A stretch of 64,000 nucleotides of DNA from an uncultured Eubacteriales bacterium (GTDB lineage: Bacteria; Bacillota; Clostridia; Oscillospirales; Oscillospiraceae). The first letter of the stretch is position 1. The number at the start of each line of letters is the position of its first letter. Location of the stretch: assembly GCA_900316255.1 (NCBI GenBank), contig ONCI01000002.1, positions 21,072 to 85,071 of the forward strand, in the 5' to 3' direction. Under the pieces are notes generated by a model, which ran no database searches, was not told the origin of the DNA, and was given only the letters and a program-made list of their open reading frames with translations. Position numbers and translations under genes: made by a program. This document shows, piece after piece, positions 1-8,048 of this stretch.

Positions 1-288
1 CTTTGCGTCGCTCCAGGTAACGGAGCCCTCGGGGTTTTCGTCCCAGTGGATGGAGAAGGTCTCCTCCGCGGCGGGTCTCCGGTAATCGAAGCCAAAGTAC
101 AGCCCGTAGGCCGTGAAGCCCAGGGCCACAATCAGCGCGGCAGCCAGGGCCAGGGAGAGAATACGTTTGGATCTCATGTGTTTGCTCCTTTCCGGGGGCA
201 GGGCCTCCTCGGGAGCATAGCGCACCGCCTCCGCCACATAGCGGGGGTCGATGTCGCCCATGGACGAAAACAGTGTTTCCCGATTCAT
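1..288 (-). CDS. Anti-sigma-factor-like membrane protein, C-terminus outside window
   Basis: Partial gene; 96 codons are visible before it runs off the left edge. The ATG overlaps the stop of the upstream ECF sigma gene in an ATGA junction, so the two are translationally coupled. The N-terminal ~38 residues are charged and would be cytoplasmic (MNRETLFSSMGDIDP). A single hydrophobic segment follows at about residues 44-60, then a region rich in aromatic and acidic residues that would lie outside. The layout matches the intact protein at 3226-4152, also directly downstream of an ECF sigma gene. Inferred role: a membrane-anchored partner that holds the sigma factor inactive until an envelope signal arrives. 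No named anti-sigma domain (such as a ZAS motif) is visible, so the role rests on position and topology. Confidence 0.6.
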   Translation of the reverse strand, partial: MNRETLFSSMGDIDPRYVAEAVRYAPEEALPPERSKHMRSKRILSLALAAALIVALGFTAYGLYFGFDYRRPAAEETFSIHWDENPEGSVTWSDAK

Positions 289-842
289 GCCAGCAAGCCC
301 TCCTTTTGCAAGGTTTTCCGCAGTTTTTCACGGAGACGGAAAAGACGCACCGAGACCCGGTTTTCCCGAAGGCCGGTATGGGAGGCGATCTCCTTCACGG
401 GATCGGCAAACCAGTACCGGCGGACGAAGAGATAGCGGTCCGGATAGCTGAGCTCGCCAAGGAAGCGGTCAATAGCCCGGGTCAGTTCTTTGGCCTCCAG
501 CTCCCCTTCCACGTCGGTCCCTGCCGGGATGCACTCCTCCAGCTCCTCCAGCACCAGGTCCAGGCCTCTGCTGCGTTTGGCGGCGGTTTCGCTGCGCAGG
601 CGCGACACCGCAAGGTTGCGGGCGATCCGGCAAACATAGCTCACCAGGGGATCGGGACGCTGAGGCGGGATGCTGTTCCAAACCCCCAGATACGCGTCGT
701 TCACACACTCCTCCACATCCTGGGGATCCCGCAGCAGGTTCCCCGCCGTCCTCTTCACAGCCGCTCCATAGGTATGATCCAGCTCCCGGATGGCCTGCTC
801 CGAGCGCTCAAAAAACAGGTCCAGGATCTTGCTGTCCTCCAT
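285..842 (-). CDS. ECF-type RNA polymerase sigma factor
   Basis: A 185-residue sigma-70 family protein of the extracytoplasmic-function size class. Region 2 is recognisable (the stretch around 'DVEECVNDAYLGVWNSIPP' at about residues 45-65 is the region-2.2 signature), as is region 4 (about residues 125-175, with 'DRYLFVRRYWFADPVKEIA' starting the helix-turn-helix). A GTG lies nine bases further upstream, but the ATG at 842 is preferred: AAGGAA sits about 10 bases before it, and the resulting start MEDSKILDLFFERSEQAI aligns with the paralogue at 4146-4703, which is also 185 residues. The first gene of a two-gene operon as far as visible, overlapping the anti-sigma-like gene. An ECF-type promoter identical in layout to the paralogue's lies just upstream (871-900), suggesting autoregulation. 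Confidence 0.9.
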   Translation of the reverse strand: MEDSKILDLFFERSEQAIRELDHTYGAAVKRTAGNLLRDPQDVEECVNDAYLGVWNSIPPQRPDPLVSYVCRIARNLAVSRLRSETAAKRSRGLDLVLEELEECIPAGTDVEGELEAKELTRAIDRFLGELSYPDRYLFVRRYWFADPVKEIASHTGLRENRVSVRLFRLREKLRKTLQKEGLLA

Positions 843-870
843 ATGCGCCACTTCCTTTCCGCCTCACCTA

Positions 871-900
871 TTTACTCGCAAAAGGCGGCGATATCTTACA
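871..900 (-). promoter_or_regulatory. Predicted autoregulatory ECF sigma promoter
   Basis: On the minus strand TGTAAGAT (900-893) is followed, with 16 bases between TGTAAG and CGAGTA, by CGAGTAAA (878-871). The same two boxes with the same 16-base gap occur upstream of the second sigma gene (4874-4903). Neither resembles a sigma-A promoter. The leader would be only about 20 bases. A second copy of the downstream box (CTTTTGCGAATAAA) lies on the minus strand at 903-917. Confidence 0.6.
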
Positions 901-937
901 GGTTTATTCGCAAAAGATGAGAAGGCATCATAGTTAC

Positions 938-1007
938 CATAATGTTGTCGACATAATCTTATTCACATAATATGGTTTACATATTACTATTAACATAATG
1001 ATGTGTT
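938..1007. repeat. Five direct repeats with exact 14-bp period (ATTATG motif)
   Basis: The triplet CAT recurs at 938, 952, 966, 980 and 994, each within CATAAT (once CATATT), giving five 14-bp units with approximate consensus CATAATNTKRTTNA. On the minus strand this reads ATTATG every 14 bases. It lies between the stop of the lipoprotein gene (1067) and the sigma promoter. Two-copy versions with the same spacing lie at 24782-24809 and 26631-26658. Confidence 0.75.
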
Positions 1008-1066
1008 GGATTTCTCGGGACGTCGGGGACGCCGTCCCCTACCGTGCGGGAGATCCTCTTCACTCT
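1008..1066. other. Short hairpin and TTCACTC repeats downstream of the lipoprotein gene
   Basis: A GGGGAC/GTCCCC hairpin (1025-1030 and 1034-1039) is followed by short CTCTTCACTCTTCAC repeats (1056-1070) running into the lipoprotein stop. There is no U-tract on either strand, so termination is not certain. The repeat text resembles that at 60316-60349. Confidence 0.4.
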
Positions 1067-3205
1067 TCACTTTCCCCCCTGCTCCGCCACGTAGATGCTC
1101 ATGCGGCTCTGGATCAGGCGGGCGGCGTCCTCCGCGCTGCGCTCCCCTGCCAGGAAGGGTGCGGCCTCCTCCCGGATGATGGCCATGGCGGTGTCATCCC
1201 TGAGGGTGGTGTGCTCCACCTTGCCCAGCAGGGTATGGAATTGGGAAATCTCCGCCTCTGTGATGGGACTGGTGAGGCCATCGTACCACATATCCCGCTC
1301 TTCGTTCGGGTCGATGTGCCGTGCCTCCTCCAGCTGCTGCTCCAGAAGGGGGCGGTAGTTGGGGATGGCCCGCTCCGCGTGAAGCAGGCAGTAGCGCAAA
1401 AACTGCCAGCAGAGCTCCGGGTGCGCGCCGTTCTTCATCACACCGATGGGGTAGGACAGGGTAAAATCCGTGCCGCAGCTGCCGTCCGGGGTAGGCCATC
1501 CGATGACGCTGACGCTCCGGCCCACTCGCCGGCACTCCTTGGCAAGGTCGGTGGCCTCGTTGAGCATCACCAGATCTGTGGCAATCAGCCCCTCCCCCAT
1601 CAGGTTCCAGCCGAAGATCATGTTCTCCGGATCTTCGGGGGTCTCCCGCAGATCCCGGCAGGCCTCCAGCAGACGCACAAAATCCGGGTTCTCAAAGTCG
1701 CAGGTCCCGTCCTTCCAGTGGATAGCCTGGCGCAGATAGCGGCTGGCGCTGCTCTCCAGGAAATAGTCCCGGGTCAGGTTATAGATCGTCATTTTCCCGT
1801 CGCTCATCTCGGCGTCGATGCGAAAATAGTCGTCAAAGCTCCAGCCCCAGGCATCCCCAAAACGGTCCCACAGGCCCAGACGCGTCTCGACGGAGAAGCA
1901 GTCCGCCATCAGGTAAAGCCCGCCGCAGTCGTTCTCGATGGCCCGGGCCAGCACCAGGTCCTCCGGTGAAAGCGCCGGATCGGCCTCCAGATCCTGTTTC
2001 AGATCCCGCAGCAGGCCCTGGCGGAGAAAGGCAAAGGGCGAGAGGGAGCCGTTCAGCACCAGCATGTCCGGCCCCTGGCCGCTGAGGATCTGGGTATTCA
2101 GCTTCATCAAGGCCTGCTCGGCGCTGAGGCTTGCGCCCTCGGAGAGGTCCAGCAGTTTCACATAGCAGTCCGCGCTTTGGGCGTTGAAGGCGCTGATGCT
2201 GTGGACCACGTTGGCATAATAGGTGGTGGGGTCCGGCTCAGTGTCCAGGGCGTCCTGGGTGGGCAGCACCGCCAGGGTCAGCATGGTGCGGGGCTTGATG
2301 TCCTCCGGCTGGGCCGGAAGCAGAAGCACGGGCTCCGCAAAGAGGCCCCCCAGCAGGAAGCGGCCGTCCCCCAGGGACCCGGTCTCCGTGACGCCGCTGA
2401 CGCTGAGCAGGCACTCGTCCCAGAGCACCAGGGGCCGGGTCTGGCCCTCTCTGTCCATCCGGAAAATCCCCTCCGGCAGGATCTGGAGGAAGGGGCTTTC
2501 CCCATCGCCGGAGCTGACAAAGCCCCTGTCCCAGGTAAAGAGTTCAGTAAAGCAGGCATTATCCACGTCGATGGTGCTGAGGACGCCTCCGCTGCCGCTC
2601 TTGCGTTCCTCCCGGAAATAGAGCTCGCCGTCGCCGCCCAGCAGCAGGTCCCCCTGCCACTCCTCATGGGGGATAACGCAGAGGATATTCCCTTCTCTGT
2701 CATAGACGCGCAGGGTGTCGCTGCATTTGAGATACAGCTTGTCCCCCGCCGCTGCCATGCCCAGGGAAAAGCAGTCGGCAGGCAGGTCCAGACGCAGCGT
2801 TTCCTGATACGCACCCTCAAAGGAATAGAGGCTCAGCACCAGGGTATTTCCGTTCTCGGAGCGCTCCTCGTCCTGGACCCAGATCCCCTCTTCGCCCCGG
2901 CTCACCGTAAAGGCCATGCCCGCATAGCGGAACAGTTCTTCCCCGTCCCGGTAGACGACGGTCTCCCCCATGGAGGGATTGCCCATGGCGTAAATGTGCC
3001 CCTCCCGGCAGAATCGTACGCTTGCTCCTTTGGGCAGCGTGATCGACTCCGTGCGGTAGCAGCCGCCCTGGCCCTGCCAGGCGCCGGTGACAGGGTCCAC
3101 CCCGCCCACAGCCTGCGCGGGCTCCGCCGCTTCCTTCTTTTCCCCGCAGGCGCAGAGGCTCAGGCACAGCGCCAGCAGCAGCAAAATACCAATCGCTCGT
3201 TTCAT
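1067..3205 (-). CDS. Large lipoprotein with extracellular solute-binding-like domain
   Basis: A 712-residue lipoprotein. The signal peptide MKRAIGILLLLALCLSLCAC ends in a lipobox cysteine at residue 20. The N-terminal half (about 40-290) has repeated short beta-rich units (for example 'YDREGNILCVI'), suggesting a propeller-like fold. The C-terminal half (about 330-700) looks like a family-1 ABC solute-binding protein: 'LNTQILSGQGPDMLVLNG' is the typical early SBP motif, and late segments such as 'PIGVMKNGAHPELCWQFLRY' match the hinge and helix that follow. The start at 3205 is preferred over an in-frame codon at 3229 because GAAGGAGAAAACAC sits immediately before it. Third gene of the sigma / anti-sigma-like operon. 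No permease is nearby, so it may feed a sensing circuit rather than transport; this is inference. Confidence 0.75.
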   Translation of the reverse strand: MKRAIGILLLLALCLSLCACGEKKEAAEPAQAVGGVDPVTGAWQGQGGCYRTESITLPKGASVRFCREGHIYAMGNPSMGETVVYRDGEELFRYAGMAFTVSRGEEGIWVQDEERSENGNTLVLSLYSFEGAYQETLRLDLPADCFSLGMAAAGDKLYLKCSDTLRVYDREGNILCVIPHEEWQGDLLLGGDGELYFREERKSGSGGVLSTIDVDNACFTELFTWDRGFVSSGDGESPFLQILPEGIFRMDREGQTRPLVLWDECLLSVSGVTETGSLGDGRFLLGGLFAEPVLLLPAQPEDIKPRTMLTLAVLPTQDALDTEPDPTTYYANVVHSISAFNAQSADCYVKLLDLSEGASLSAEQALMKLNTQILSGQGPDMLVLNGSLSPFAFLRQGLLRDLKQDLEADPALSPEDLVLARAIENDCGGLYLMADCFSVETRLGLWDRFGDAWGWSFDDYFRIDAEMSDGKMTIYNLTRDYFLESSASRYLRQAIHWKDGTCDFENPDFVRLLEACRDLRETPEDPENMIFGWNLMGEGLIATDLVMLNEATDLAKECRRVGRSVSVIGWPTPDGSCGTDFTLSYPIGVMKNGAHPELCWQFLRYCLLHAERAIPNYRPLLEQQLEEARHIDPNEERDMWYDGLTSPITEAEISQFHTLLGKVEHTTLRDDTAMAIIREEAAPFLAGERSAEDAARLIQSRMSIYVAEQGGK

Positions 3206-3225
3206 GTGTTTTCTCCTTCTGTCGT

Positions 3226-4152
3226 TCATCCATATGCAAGGGCCTGCACCGAGAAGTTCTGTCCGCTGTGGTCATAGGCATAGCGAAAGCCCGTCTCCCG
3301 CAGTTCGATATAGTCCAGCAGCTCCTCCAGTTGGGTAAAGCTTCTGCTCTCCTCCCCCGCCGCCAGCACCAACAGCACCTGCTGCCGGGTGTCGAAGCGG
3401 AGAAGATAGTTCTGCCTGTCCCATTCTCCGTCCCGGATCTGAACGGTGATCAGGACCTCCAGAAGCTGAATATCCCCACTGGTCTCCTCCTTCACCACCG
3501 TGGCCTCTCCCTTGGGCCAGCCCAGGATCAGGTCCACCCCGTGGAGATAGGCTCCGTCCAGCACTTCTATGCGCAGGGCGGGCCGCTGCGCTGTGGTTCC
3601 CGGAGAATAGGTGCGGGAGTGCTCCCAGCGCTCCGCCTCCTCCTCGGTCATGCCCGCCTCCCGCAGGCACTGATCCAGGGGCCGCTGCTGCTCCGGCTCC
3701 TTGAAGCCGCCGGGCCGGTAGGATTCGAAAAAGCGCAGCATGCTGCTGCCTCCGCCGATCCAGTCCTCCGGGATGGGCGCTCCCTCCCTCAGCCGGAAGG
3801 CATGGGCATAGCCCGTCTCCTCCGTGTCAAAATGCAGGGCCATGGCGCATTCTCCAAAGTTCAGCTCCATGTGGAGTCCCTCGTTGGGAGACCCGTCCAG
3901 ACCGTTGAAGAAGTATTCCTTATCATCCCCGGGGTCCAGGTCCCGGTGACTCATGGCCGCCCGATACACCGCGTAGCCGCAGGCCGCCAGCAGCAGGGCC
4001 AGCAGCGCCGCCGCCAGCACCGTGCGCCAGAGCCTGCGTCTATTGGGAGCATAGCGTTTCTCCCGTTCGCAGCCCAGGAAGTCCCCGGCGCGCAGCAGGG
4101 CTTCCTCCTCGATACCATCCATGGCGCGCAGCAAAAGCATGGCCTTTACCAT
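3226..4152 (-). CDS. Membrane-anchored anti-sigma-factor-like protein
   Basis: 308 residues. The first ~42 residues are cytoplasmic and charged, one hydrophobic segment spans roughly residues 43-65 ('LAAALLALLLAACGYAVYRA'), and about 240 residues would be exposed outside the membrane. Its ATG lies inside the last codons of the ECF sigma gene (7-base overlap) and uses a GAGGAGG ribosome site within that gene, which fixes the start. No established anti-sigma motif is visible. The assignment comes from coupling to the sigma gene, single-pass topology and the equivalent gene at 1-288. The extracellular part has no recognised fold. Confidence 0.6.
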   Translation of the reverse strand: MVKAMLLLRAMDGIEEEALLRAGDFLGCEREKRYAPNRRRLWRTVLAAALLALLLAACGYAVYRAAMSHRDLDPGDDKEYFFNGLDGSPNEGLHMELNFGECAMALHFDTEETGYAHAFRLREGAPIPEDWIGGGSSMLRFFESYRPGGFKEPEQQRPLDQCLREAGMTEEEAERWEHSRTYSPGTTAQRPALRIEVLDGAYLHGVDLILGWPKGEATVVKEETSGDIQLLEVLITVQIRDGEWDRQNYLLRFDTRQQVLLVLAAGEESRSFTQLEELLDYIELRETGFRYAYDHSGQNFSVQALAYG

Positions 4153-4703
4153 AACGCTTCCTCCTCCAGAAAGGCACGCAGACGCTTGCGCAGGCGAAAG
4201 AGCAGGCTCTTGGTCCGGCTTTGGGTCCAGCCCAGGCGGGCGGAGATCTCCTCCACCGGGGCCAGATACCAGTAGCGAGCCACAAAAACCTTCTGCTCCG
4301 TTTCGCCAAGTCCCTCCACAAAACGGCGGATGGCCTCACGAAGTTCCTGCAGTTCGATCTCCCGAACGGGGTCCGCCTCCGAGGGAAGACACTCCGCCAG
4401 CTCATCCAGGGCCAGGGACGTTTCCCCGCCGCCCCGCTTCTGCCGGGTCCGCTTTTCCAGGCGGTTGATCGCCAGGTTCCGGGTGATCCGCCCCAAAAAG
4501 GTGGAGAGCAGCGAGGGACGCTTGTCCGGCATGGCGTTCCAGGCCCGAAGCCAGGTGTCGTTGACACATTCCTCCGCGTCCTGCCGGTCGCTGCAGACCG
4601 CATAGGCGATATGATGGCAGTAACGGCCATACTTATTGTCGGTTTCTGCGATGGCCCGCTCCGAGCGCTGCCAATAAAGATCCACGATCTCGCTGTCCGT
4701 CAT
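4146..4703 (-). CDS. ECF-type RNA polymerase sigma factor (second copy)
   Basis: 185 residues, clearly paralogous to the sigma factor at 285-842. Region 2 is at about 40-65 ('DAEECVNDTWLRAWNAMPDK') and region 4 at about 120-170 ('KVFVARYWYLAPVEEISARL'). The start at 4703 (MTDSEIVDLYWQRSERAIAE) has GGGAGGT a few bases upstream; an open frame extending to 4796 has no such site and would add about 31 residues unlike the family. First gene of the operon sigma - anti-sigma-like - lipoprotein. The predicted promoter at 4874-4903 gives a leader of about 165 bases containing a perfect 20-bp palindrome. Confidence 0.92.
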   Translation of the reverse strand: MTDSEIVDLYWQRSERAIAETDNKYGRYCHHIAYAVCSDRQDAEECVNDTWLRAWNAMPDKRPSLLSTFLGRITRNLAINRLEKRTRQKRGGGETSLALDELAECLPSEADPVREIELQELREAIRRFVEGLGETEQKVFVARYWYLAPVEEISARLGWTQSRTKSLLFRLRKRLRAFLEEEALW

Positions 4704-5085
4704 GGGCAGCACCTCCCTTCTACTCTTAAAAACCGCATTTTGACGGGATGGTTGCAGCAAAAGGGTTTTTTTGTTTTTCTTCCACAAATATAGCAAAATC
4801 TGGGAGCTCTGTGTCTTAAGCTTTCTTAAATCCGATAGTCTTTCCCGGGAAAGACTGCTTTGGGCTCTATCTCTTTTCTCGAAAACGGGATCGAGATCTT
4901 ACAAAAAAACCACACACTTTGTGCAATTGATTTACATAAGTATATTATTCTGTTGTTATGTCTATGTATTGGGATCAGAACGGCGTGATGAGGGCACAGG
5001 GTGAATTGCCTGAAGGACAAGAGAGGGTCGCCCGGGCCATCCGGCCCTGCGCGGAAGCAGGCGATTTCCGCCCGGGCATGGACGC
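4704..5085. other. AT-richer intergenic region with sigma leader and 20-bp palindrome
   Basis: About 380 bases without a gene. The left part is the predicted leader of the sigma operon and contains a perfect 20-bp palindrome at 4837-4856 (AGTCTTTCCCGGGAAAGACT), a candidate operator or hairpin. The right part (about 4980-5085) is GC-rich with no recognised feature. Confidence 0.6.
4874..4903 (-). promoter_or_regulatory. Predicted autoregulatory ECF sigma promoter (second copy)
   Basis: Minus strand TGTAAGAT (4903-4896) and CGAGAAAA (4881-4874), with 16 bases between TGTAAG and CGAGAA. It matches the promoter at 871-900 box for box, and the spacer also shares TCG and TTTT positions. Conservation between two otherwise unrelated leaders is the main evidence. 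Confidence 0.6.
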
Positions 5086-5128
5086 AAAAAGGGCGCGCTG
5101 AAAAATGCATTTTGCAGCGCGCCTTTTT
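5086..5128 (-). terminator. Intrinsic terminator after glycosyltransferase gene
   Basis: Arms containing GGCGCGCTG and CAGCGCGCC around a central ATGCAT, flanked by A5 and T5, so it can work in both directions. It lies about 35 bases past the stop of the minus-strand glycosyltransferase gene. Confidence 0.8.
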
Positions 5129-5162
5129 GGGGATTTCTGTAAAAGAAAGGGATGGACTCTGA

Positions 5163-6095
5163 TCAGCCGTTTTTCAGCTTCAGGAGAGCGGCGGAAAGCT
5201 TGTCCAGGCCATGATAGTTCATCCACATGACCAGGCGGCGGGGAAAACTCTCCTGACGAAAGGCCGGAGAGGACCGGAGTTCCGGGATCTCTTGGTTTAC
5301 ATAATCTCTGATTTCCCGGATGATGGCGTCTTTATCCGCCGTATCGTGACGCCCGAGGCGGTTGATGCCGTCCAGCAGCGCGTGGTTCAGCACCAGCGCT
5401 TCATAGTCCTCCTGTCTGCCGGCCTCCCGCATGGGGGCCTTCAGCAGGTCCAGGATGGCAAGCAGATCCCGGTTCTTGCGGGAATTGTTGTTGTTCATGG
5501 TGGAGGTATGGCCGCAGCGGTAGCAGTAGAGCGGCTCCGGTACGGCGGCGAGCTTGTCGGTGCGCAGCAGGAGCAGGGCCACATAGGCCAGATCCTCATA
5601 CCAGAGGCCTTCCGCAAAGCGCAGGTCTCCCAGGCTGCTGCGCCGCACCAGCTTGCTCCACACCTCTGTGGACATTTTAATGGGCCGCTCGTACTGAGAC
5701 AGGGCGATATAGTCCCTCCGCCCGTCCGGCCAGCACTCCTCCGCGTCGCAGACCACCATGTCGGCGCCGGTCTCCTCGGCCTTGGCGATCATCTTTTCGT
5801 ACATATCCGGCTTTACCCAGTCGTCACTGTCGGCAAAGCCCAGGAACTCCCCTTTTGCCAGGTCCAGCGCCAGATTCCTGGCCCGCCCCTGGCCGCCGTT
5901 TTCCACCGTGATCACCCGGATCCGCTCTGGTTCCCGGGCACGGTATTCCTCCAGGATCCCGGCAGAGCCGTCCCGGGAGCCGTCATCCACCAGGATGAGC
6001 TCGCTGTCCTTCACGTTCTGGGCCAGAAGAGAATCCAGGCAGGGGCACAGAAACTTTTCCGCGTTGTACACCGGGACGATTATGCTGAGCTTCAT
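5163..6095 (-). CDS. Family 2 glycosyltransferase
   Basis: 310 residues with a GT-A fold. The N-terminus MKLSIIVPVYNAEKFLCPCL and 'LILVDDGSRDGSAGIL' (about residues 34-49) are the nucleotide-sugar-binding beta strands; 'FADSDDW' (about 88-94) carries the DXD metal-binding motif, and 'WYEDLAYV' (about 170) holds the usual catalytic-base region. There is no transmembrane segment, so it is cytoplasmic or membrane-associated and adds a sugar to a lipid-linked or surface glycan. Its ATG overlaps the stop of the upstream polymerase/ligase-like gene by four bases (ATGA). Substrate cannot be told from sequence. Confidence 0.9.
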   Translation of the reverse strand: MKLSIIVPVYNAEKFLCPCLDSLLAQNVKDSELILVDDGSRDGSAGILEEYRAREPERIRVITVENGGQGRARNLALDLAKGEFLGFADSDDWVKPDMYEKMIAKAEETGADMVVCDAEECWPDGRRDYIALSQYERPIKMSTEVWSKLVRRSSLGDLRFAEGLWYEDLAYVALLLLRTDKLAAVPEPLYCYRCGHTSTMNNNNSRKNRDLLAILDLLKAPMREAGRQEDYEALVLNHALLDGINRLGRHDTADKDAIIREIRDYVNQEIPELRSSPAFRQESFPRRLVMWMNYHGLDKLSAALLKLKNG

Positions 6096-7528
6096 GCCTC
6101 CGCCTCCTTCCCCCGGGTCTGATACCAGATCAGCGCCAGGATCAGCGCCAGGTAGATGGACACATTGGGCCGCCGGACCAGGGCGCCGGAAAACTGGGCC
6201 AGGCCCAGCTGCAGGCCCAGGGTCAGCGCCAGGGTGAAATTCAGCACCGTGAAGCTGCCGGAGAAATCCCGGCGCAGGGTGCGCAGGATCTGCAGGACAA
6301 AGTACAGGATGAAGCCCACATACAGGGCAAAGCCCAGATAGCCGTAGTAATAGAACACGGCGGGCCAGTCGTTTTCCATGTCGTAATCGCCCTCGGTATC
6401 CTGTCGGGAGGTCTCATAGCCCACCAGCTTGGTCAGGGTATCGGTCTCTTCCTTCCAGATCAGGGCGGCGTAGCTGCGCTCCATCACCCGGGTATCCGTC
6501 AGGCGGCCTGTGTTCGTGGTCATGCGATACTGGATCAGCACCTTGTCCATGCCGAAGCGGTCGATCAGGTCCGGCAGGACACCCAGATACTGCCAGTAGT
6601 AGTGCGCAAAGACCTCCTTGACCACAGGGTCGGCAAAGCGCTCCTCAAAGCTCAGTTTGGTCACGTCGATGCCCTTTTCCAGCAGGGTCGCTTCGATCTC
6701 CCCGGAGGTATGGGTCTTGGCCAGGTGCTGGTCCACCCGATAGCGGGGCGTCCAGGGATAGATGACCACGGAGAAGACCATCAGCAGCACCAGAAGGATG
6801 AGCATCCCGCGCTTCAGCGGCCGTTTCAGCAGCAGCTTCTCTCCCAGCAGGAAGGCGGCATAGCCGCCGAAGATGCCGAAGATGCCGTAATAGCAGGCCT
6901 TGGTGCCGTTTGTGAGAAAGAGCGTCACCGCCGCCAGCGGGATCAGCACCGAAAGCCAGCGCTGCCTGGTTTTGAGGGCATAGCCCACGGCAAAGGAGGA
7001 CAGGGTCACCAGCAGGATGCTGTTGGCGCAGCGGTTGTCGTCGATGACCCAGCCGCTGTAGCCCAGACCCACGCCGTAGGTCACGTTGCCGGTGCCCGTG
7101 AGCCGGGCGATCGGCACCGAGGCCGCCATGATCATGGCCGCGATGAGAATGCCGCGGAGCGCCTGCTCCCGGGTCTGGGGCCGGCGAAGATACCAGAGAA
7201 AGCTCAGCGCCAGCACCGGCGCCTGGAGCACCCGGACCAGATAGGCCAAATCATAGCGCAGATCGACGATGCCCACCCGGTAGCAGTTGAGCAGGCGCAG
7301 CAGGCAGAAGACGCCGATCACCGCAAAGCCCAGCAGCAGCGGCTTTTTCCGCTCCGCCTTCAGCAGGGCCACCAGCGGCAGGATCAGCAGCAGGGCCAGC
7401 CGGATATAGCCCGAGACCGTGCCGTTCTGATTCTGGGTAAAATAGGCAACGGTATCCAGCAGCGGCTGGGCCGCGATCAGCAGCACAAGCCAGTGATCGG
7501 ATAGCCAGGTTTTTTTCGTTTGTTCCAT
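6092..7528 (-). CDS. O-antigen-ligase/polymerase-like polytopic membrane protein
   Basis: 478 residues with around a dozen hydrophobic segments and one large hydrophilic loop (about residues 265-385), the layout of the Wzy/WaaL O-antigen ligase superfamily. The loop is rich in tyrosine and charged residues ('VFAHYYWQYLGVLPDLIDRF'). The start is placed at 7528 (MEQTKKTWLSDHW), where GGGGGGT lies upstream, rather than at 7543, which has no ribosome site. It overlaps the glycosyltransferase gene, so both probably work on one surface polysaccharide in a Gram-positive wall. Polymerase and ligase cannot be distinguished here. Confidence 0.75.
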   Translation of the reverse strand: MEQTKKTWLSDHWLVLLIAAQPLLDTVAYFTQNQNGTVSGYIRLALLLILPLVALLKAERKKPLLLGFAVIGVFCLLRLLNCYRVGIVDLRYDLAYLVRVLQAPVLALSFLWYLRRPQTREQALRGILIAAMIMAASVPIARLTGTGNVTYGVGLGYSGWVIDDNRCANSILLVTLSSFAVGYALKTRQRWLSVLIPLAAVTLFLTNGTKACYYGIFGIFGGYAAFLLGEKLLLKRPLKRGMLILLVLLMVFSVVIYPWTPRYRVDQHLAKTHTSGEIEATLLEKGIDVTKLSFEERFADPVVKEVFAHYYWQYLGVLPDLIDRFGMDKVLIQYRMTTNTGRLTDTRVMERSYAALIWKEETDTLTKLVGYETSRQDTEGDYDMENDWPAVFYYYGYLGFALYVGFILYFVLQILRTLRRDFSGSFTVLNFTLALTLGLQLGLAQFSGALVRRPNVSIYLALILALIWYQTRGKEAEA

Positions 7529-7545
7529 AGAATGACCCCCCATAA

Positions 7546-7582
7546 GTTTTATGGCGCCTCCCGACGGAAGACGCCATAAAAC
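7546..7582 (-). terminator. Hairpin between rplS and the downstream membrane-protein gene
   Basis: Perfect 11-bp arms (7546-7556 and 7572-7582) between rplS and the next minus-strand gene. The AT-rich arm base may replace a U-tract, but there is no clear T-run, so it may attenuate rather than stop transcription. Confidence 0.5.
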
Positions 7583-7594
7583 ATGTGAGATTGC

Positions 7595-7936
7595 TTACAG
7601 TCTCTCCTTGACCTTGGCCTTCTTGCCCACGCGGTCGCGCAGGTAGTAGAGCTTGGCTCTGCGGACCTTGCCCTTGCGGACGGTGGTGACAGAAACGATG
7701 GAGGGAGAGTGCACCGGGAAGACCTTCTCGCAGCCGACGCCGTAGGAGATGCGGCGGACGGTGATGGTCTCGTTGATGCCGCCATGCTTCTTGGCAATGA
7801 TGGTGCCTTCGAAAGCCTGGGTACGCTCGCGGTTGCCTTCCTTGACGCGGACGAGGACACGCACGGTGTCGCCCACGTTCATCTCAGGCAGCTCGGGCTT
7901 CATGTAGCGCTCACTGAGAATTTTAACCAGATCCAT
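7595..7936 (-). CDS. rplS: 50S ribosomal protein L19
   Basis: 113 residues, normal length for bacterial L19 (about 115). Family landmarks are '[20 protein letters not shown]' (about 25-44), '[12 protein letters not shown]' and 'ESFTVRRIS'-type text seen here as '[19 protein letters not shown]', then the lysine-rich end '[20 protein letters not shown]'. L19 sits at the 30S-50S interface. The start at 7936 has AGGA at normal spacing. It has its own strong promoter and a structured leader (7937-8042) and is separated from trmD/rimM, its usual neighbours. The flanking genes are glycosyltransferases on the same strand. Confidence 0.97.
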   Translation of the reverse strand: MDLVKILSERYMKPELPEMNVGDTVRVLVRVKEGNRERTQAFEGTIIAKKHGGINETITVRRISYGVGCEKVFPVHSPSIVSVTTVRKGKVRRAKLYYLRDRVGKKAKVKERL

Positions 7937-8042
7937 AATACGATCCTCTTTCCTATAGACGTTCAATACCGGAGGCTCTGGCTCTCAACCCAGGCGCGGC
8001 AGCGGACCGCCTTTCTATGCCGGCGGGAACTCCCGCGCAAGC
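7937..8042 (-). promoter_or_regulatory. Structured 5' leader of rplS, possible L19 autoregulatory leader
   Basis: About 105 bases between the predicted start of transcription and the rplS start codon, with a compact GCGGG/CCCGC hairpin near its 5' end and a GGCGG/CCGCC pairing further on. Ribosomal-protein leaders that bind L19 are known in Firmicutes; membership in that family is not shown here. Confidence 0.4.
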
Positions 8043-8048
8043 TGTAGT

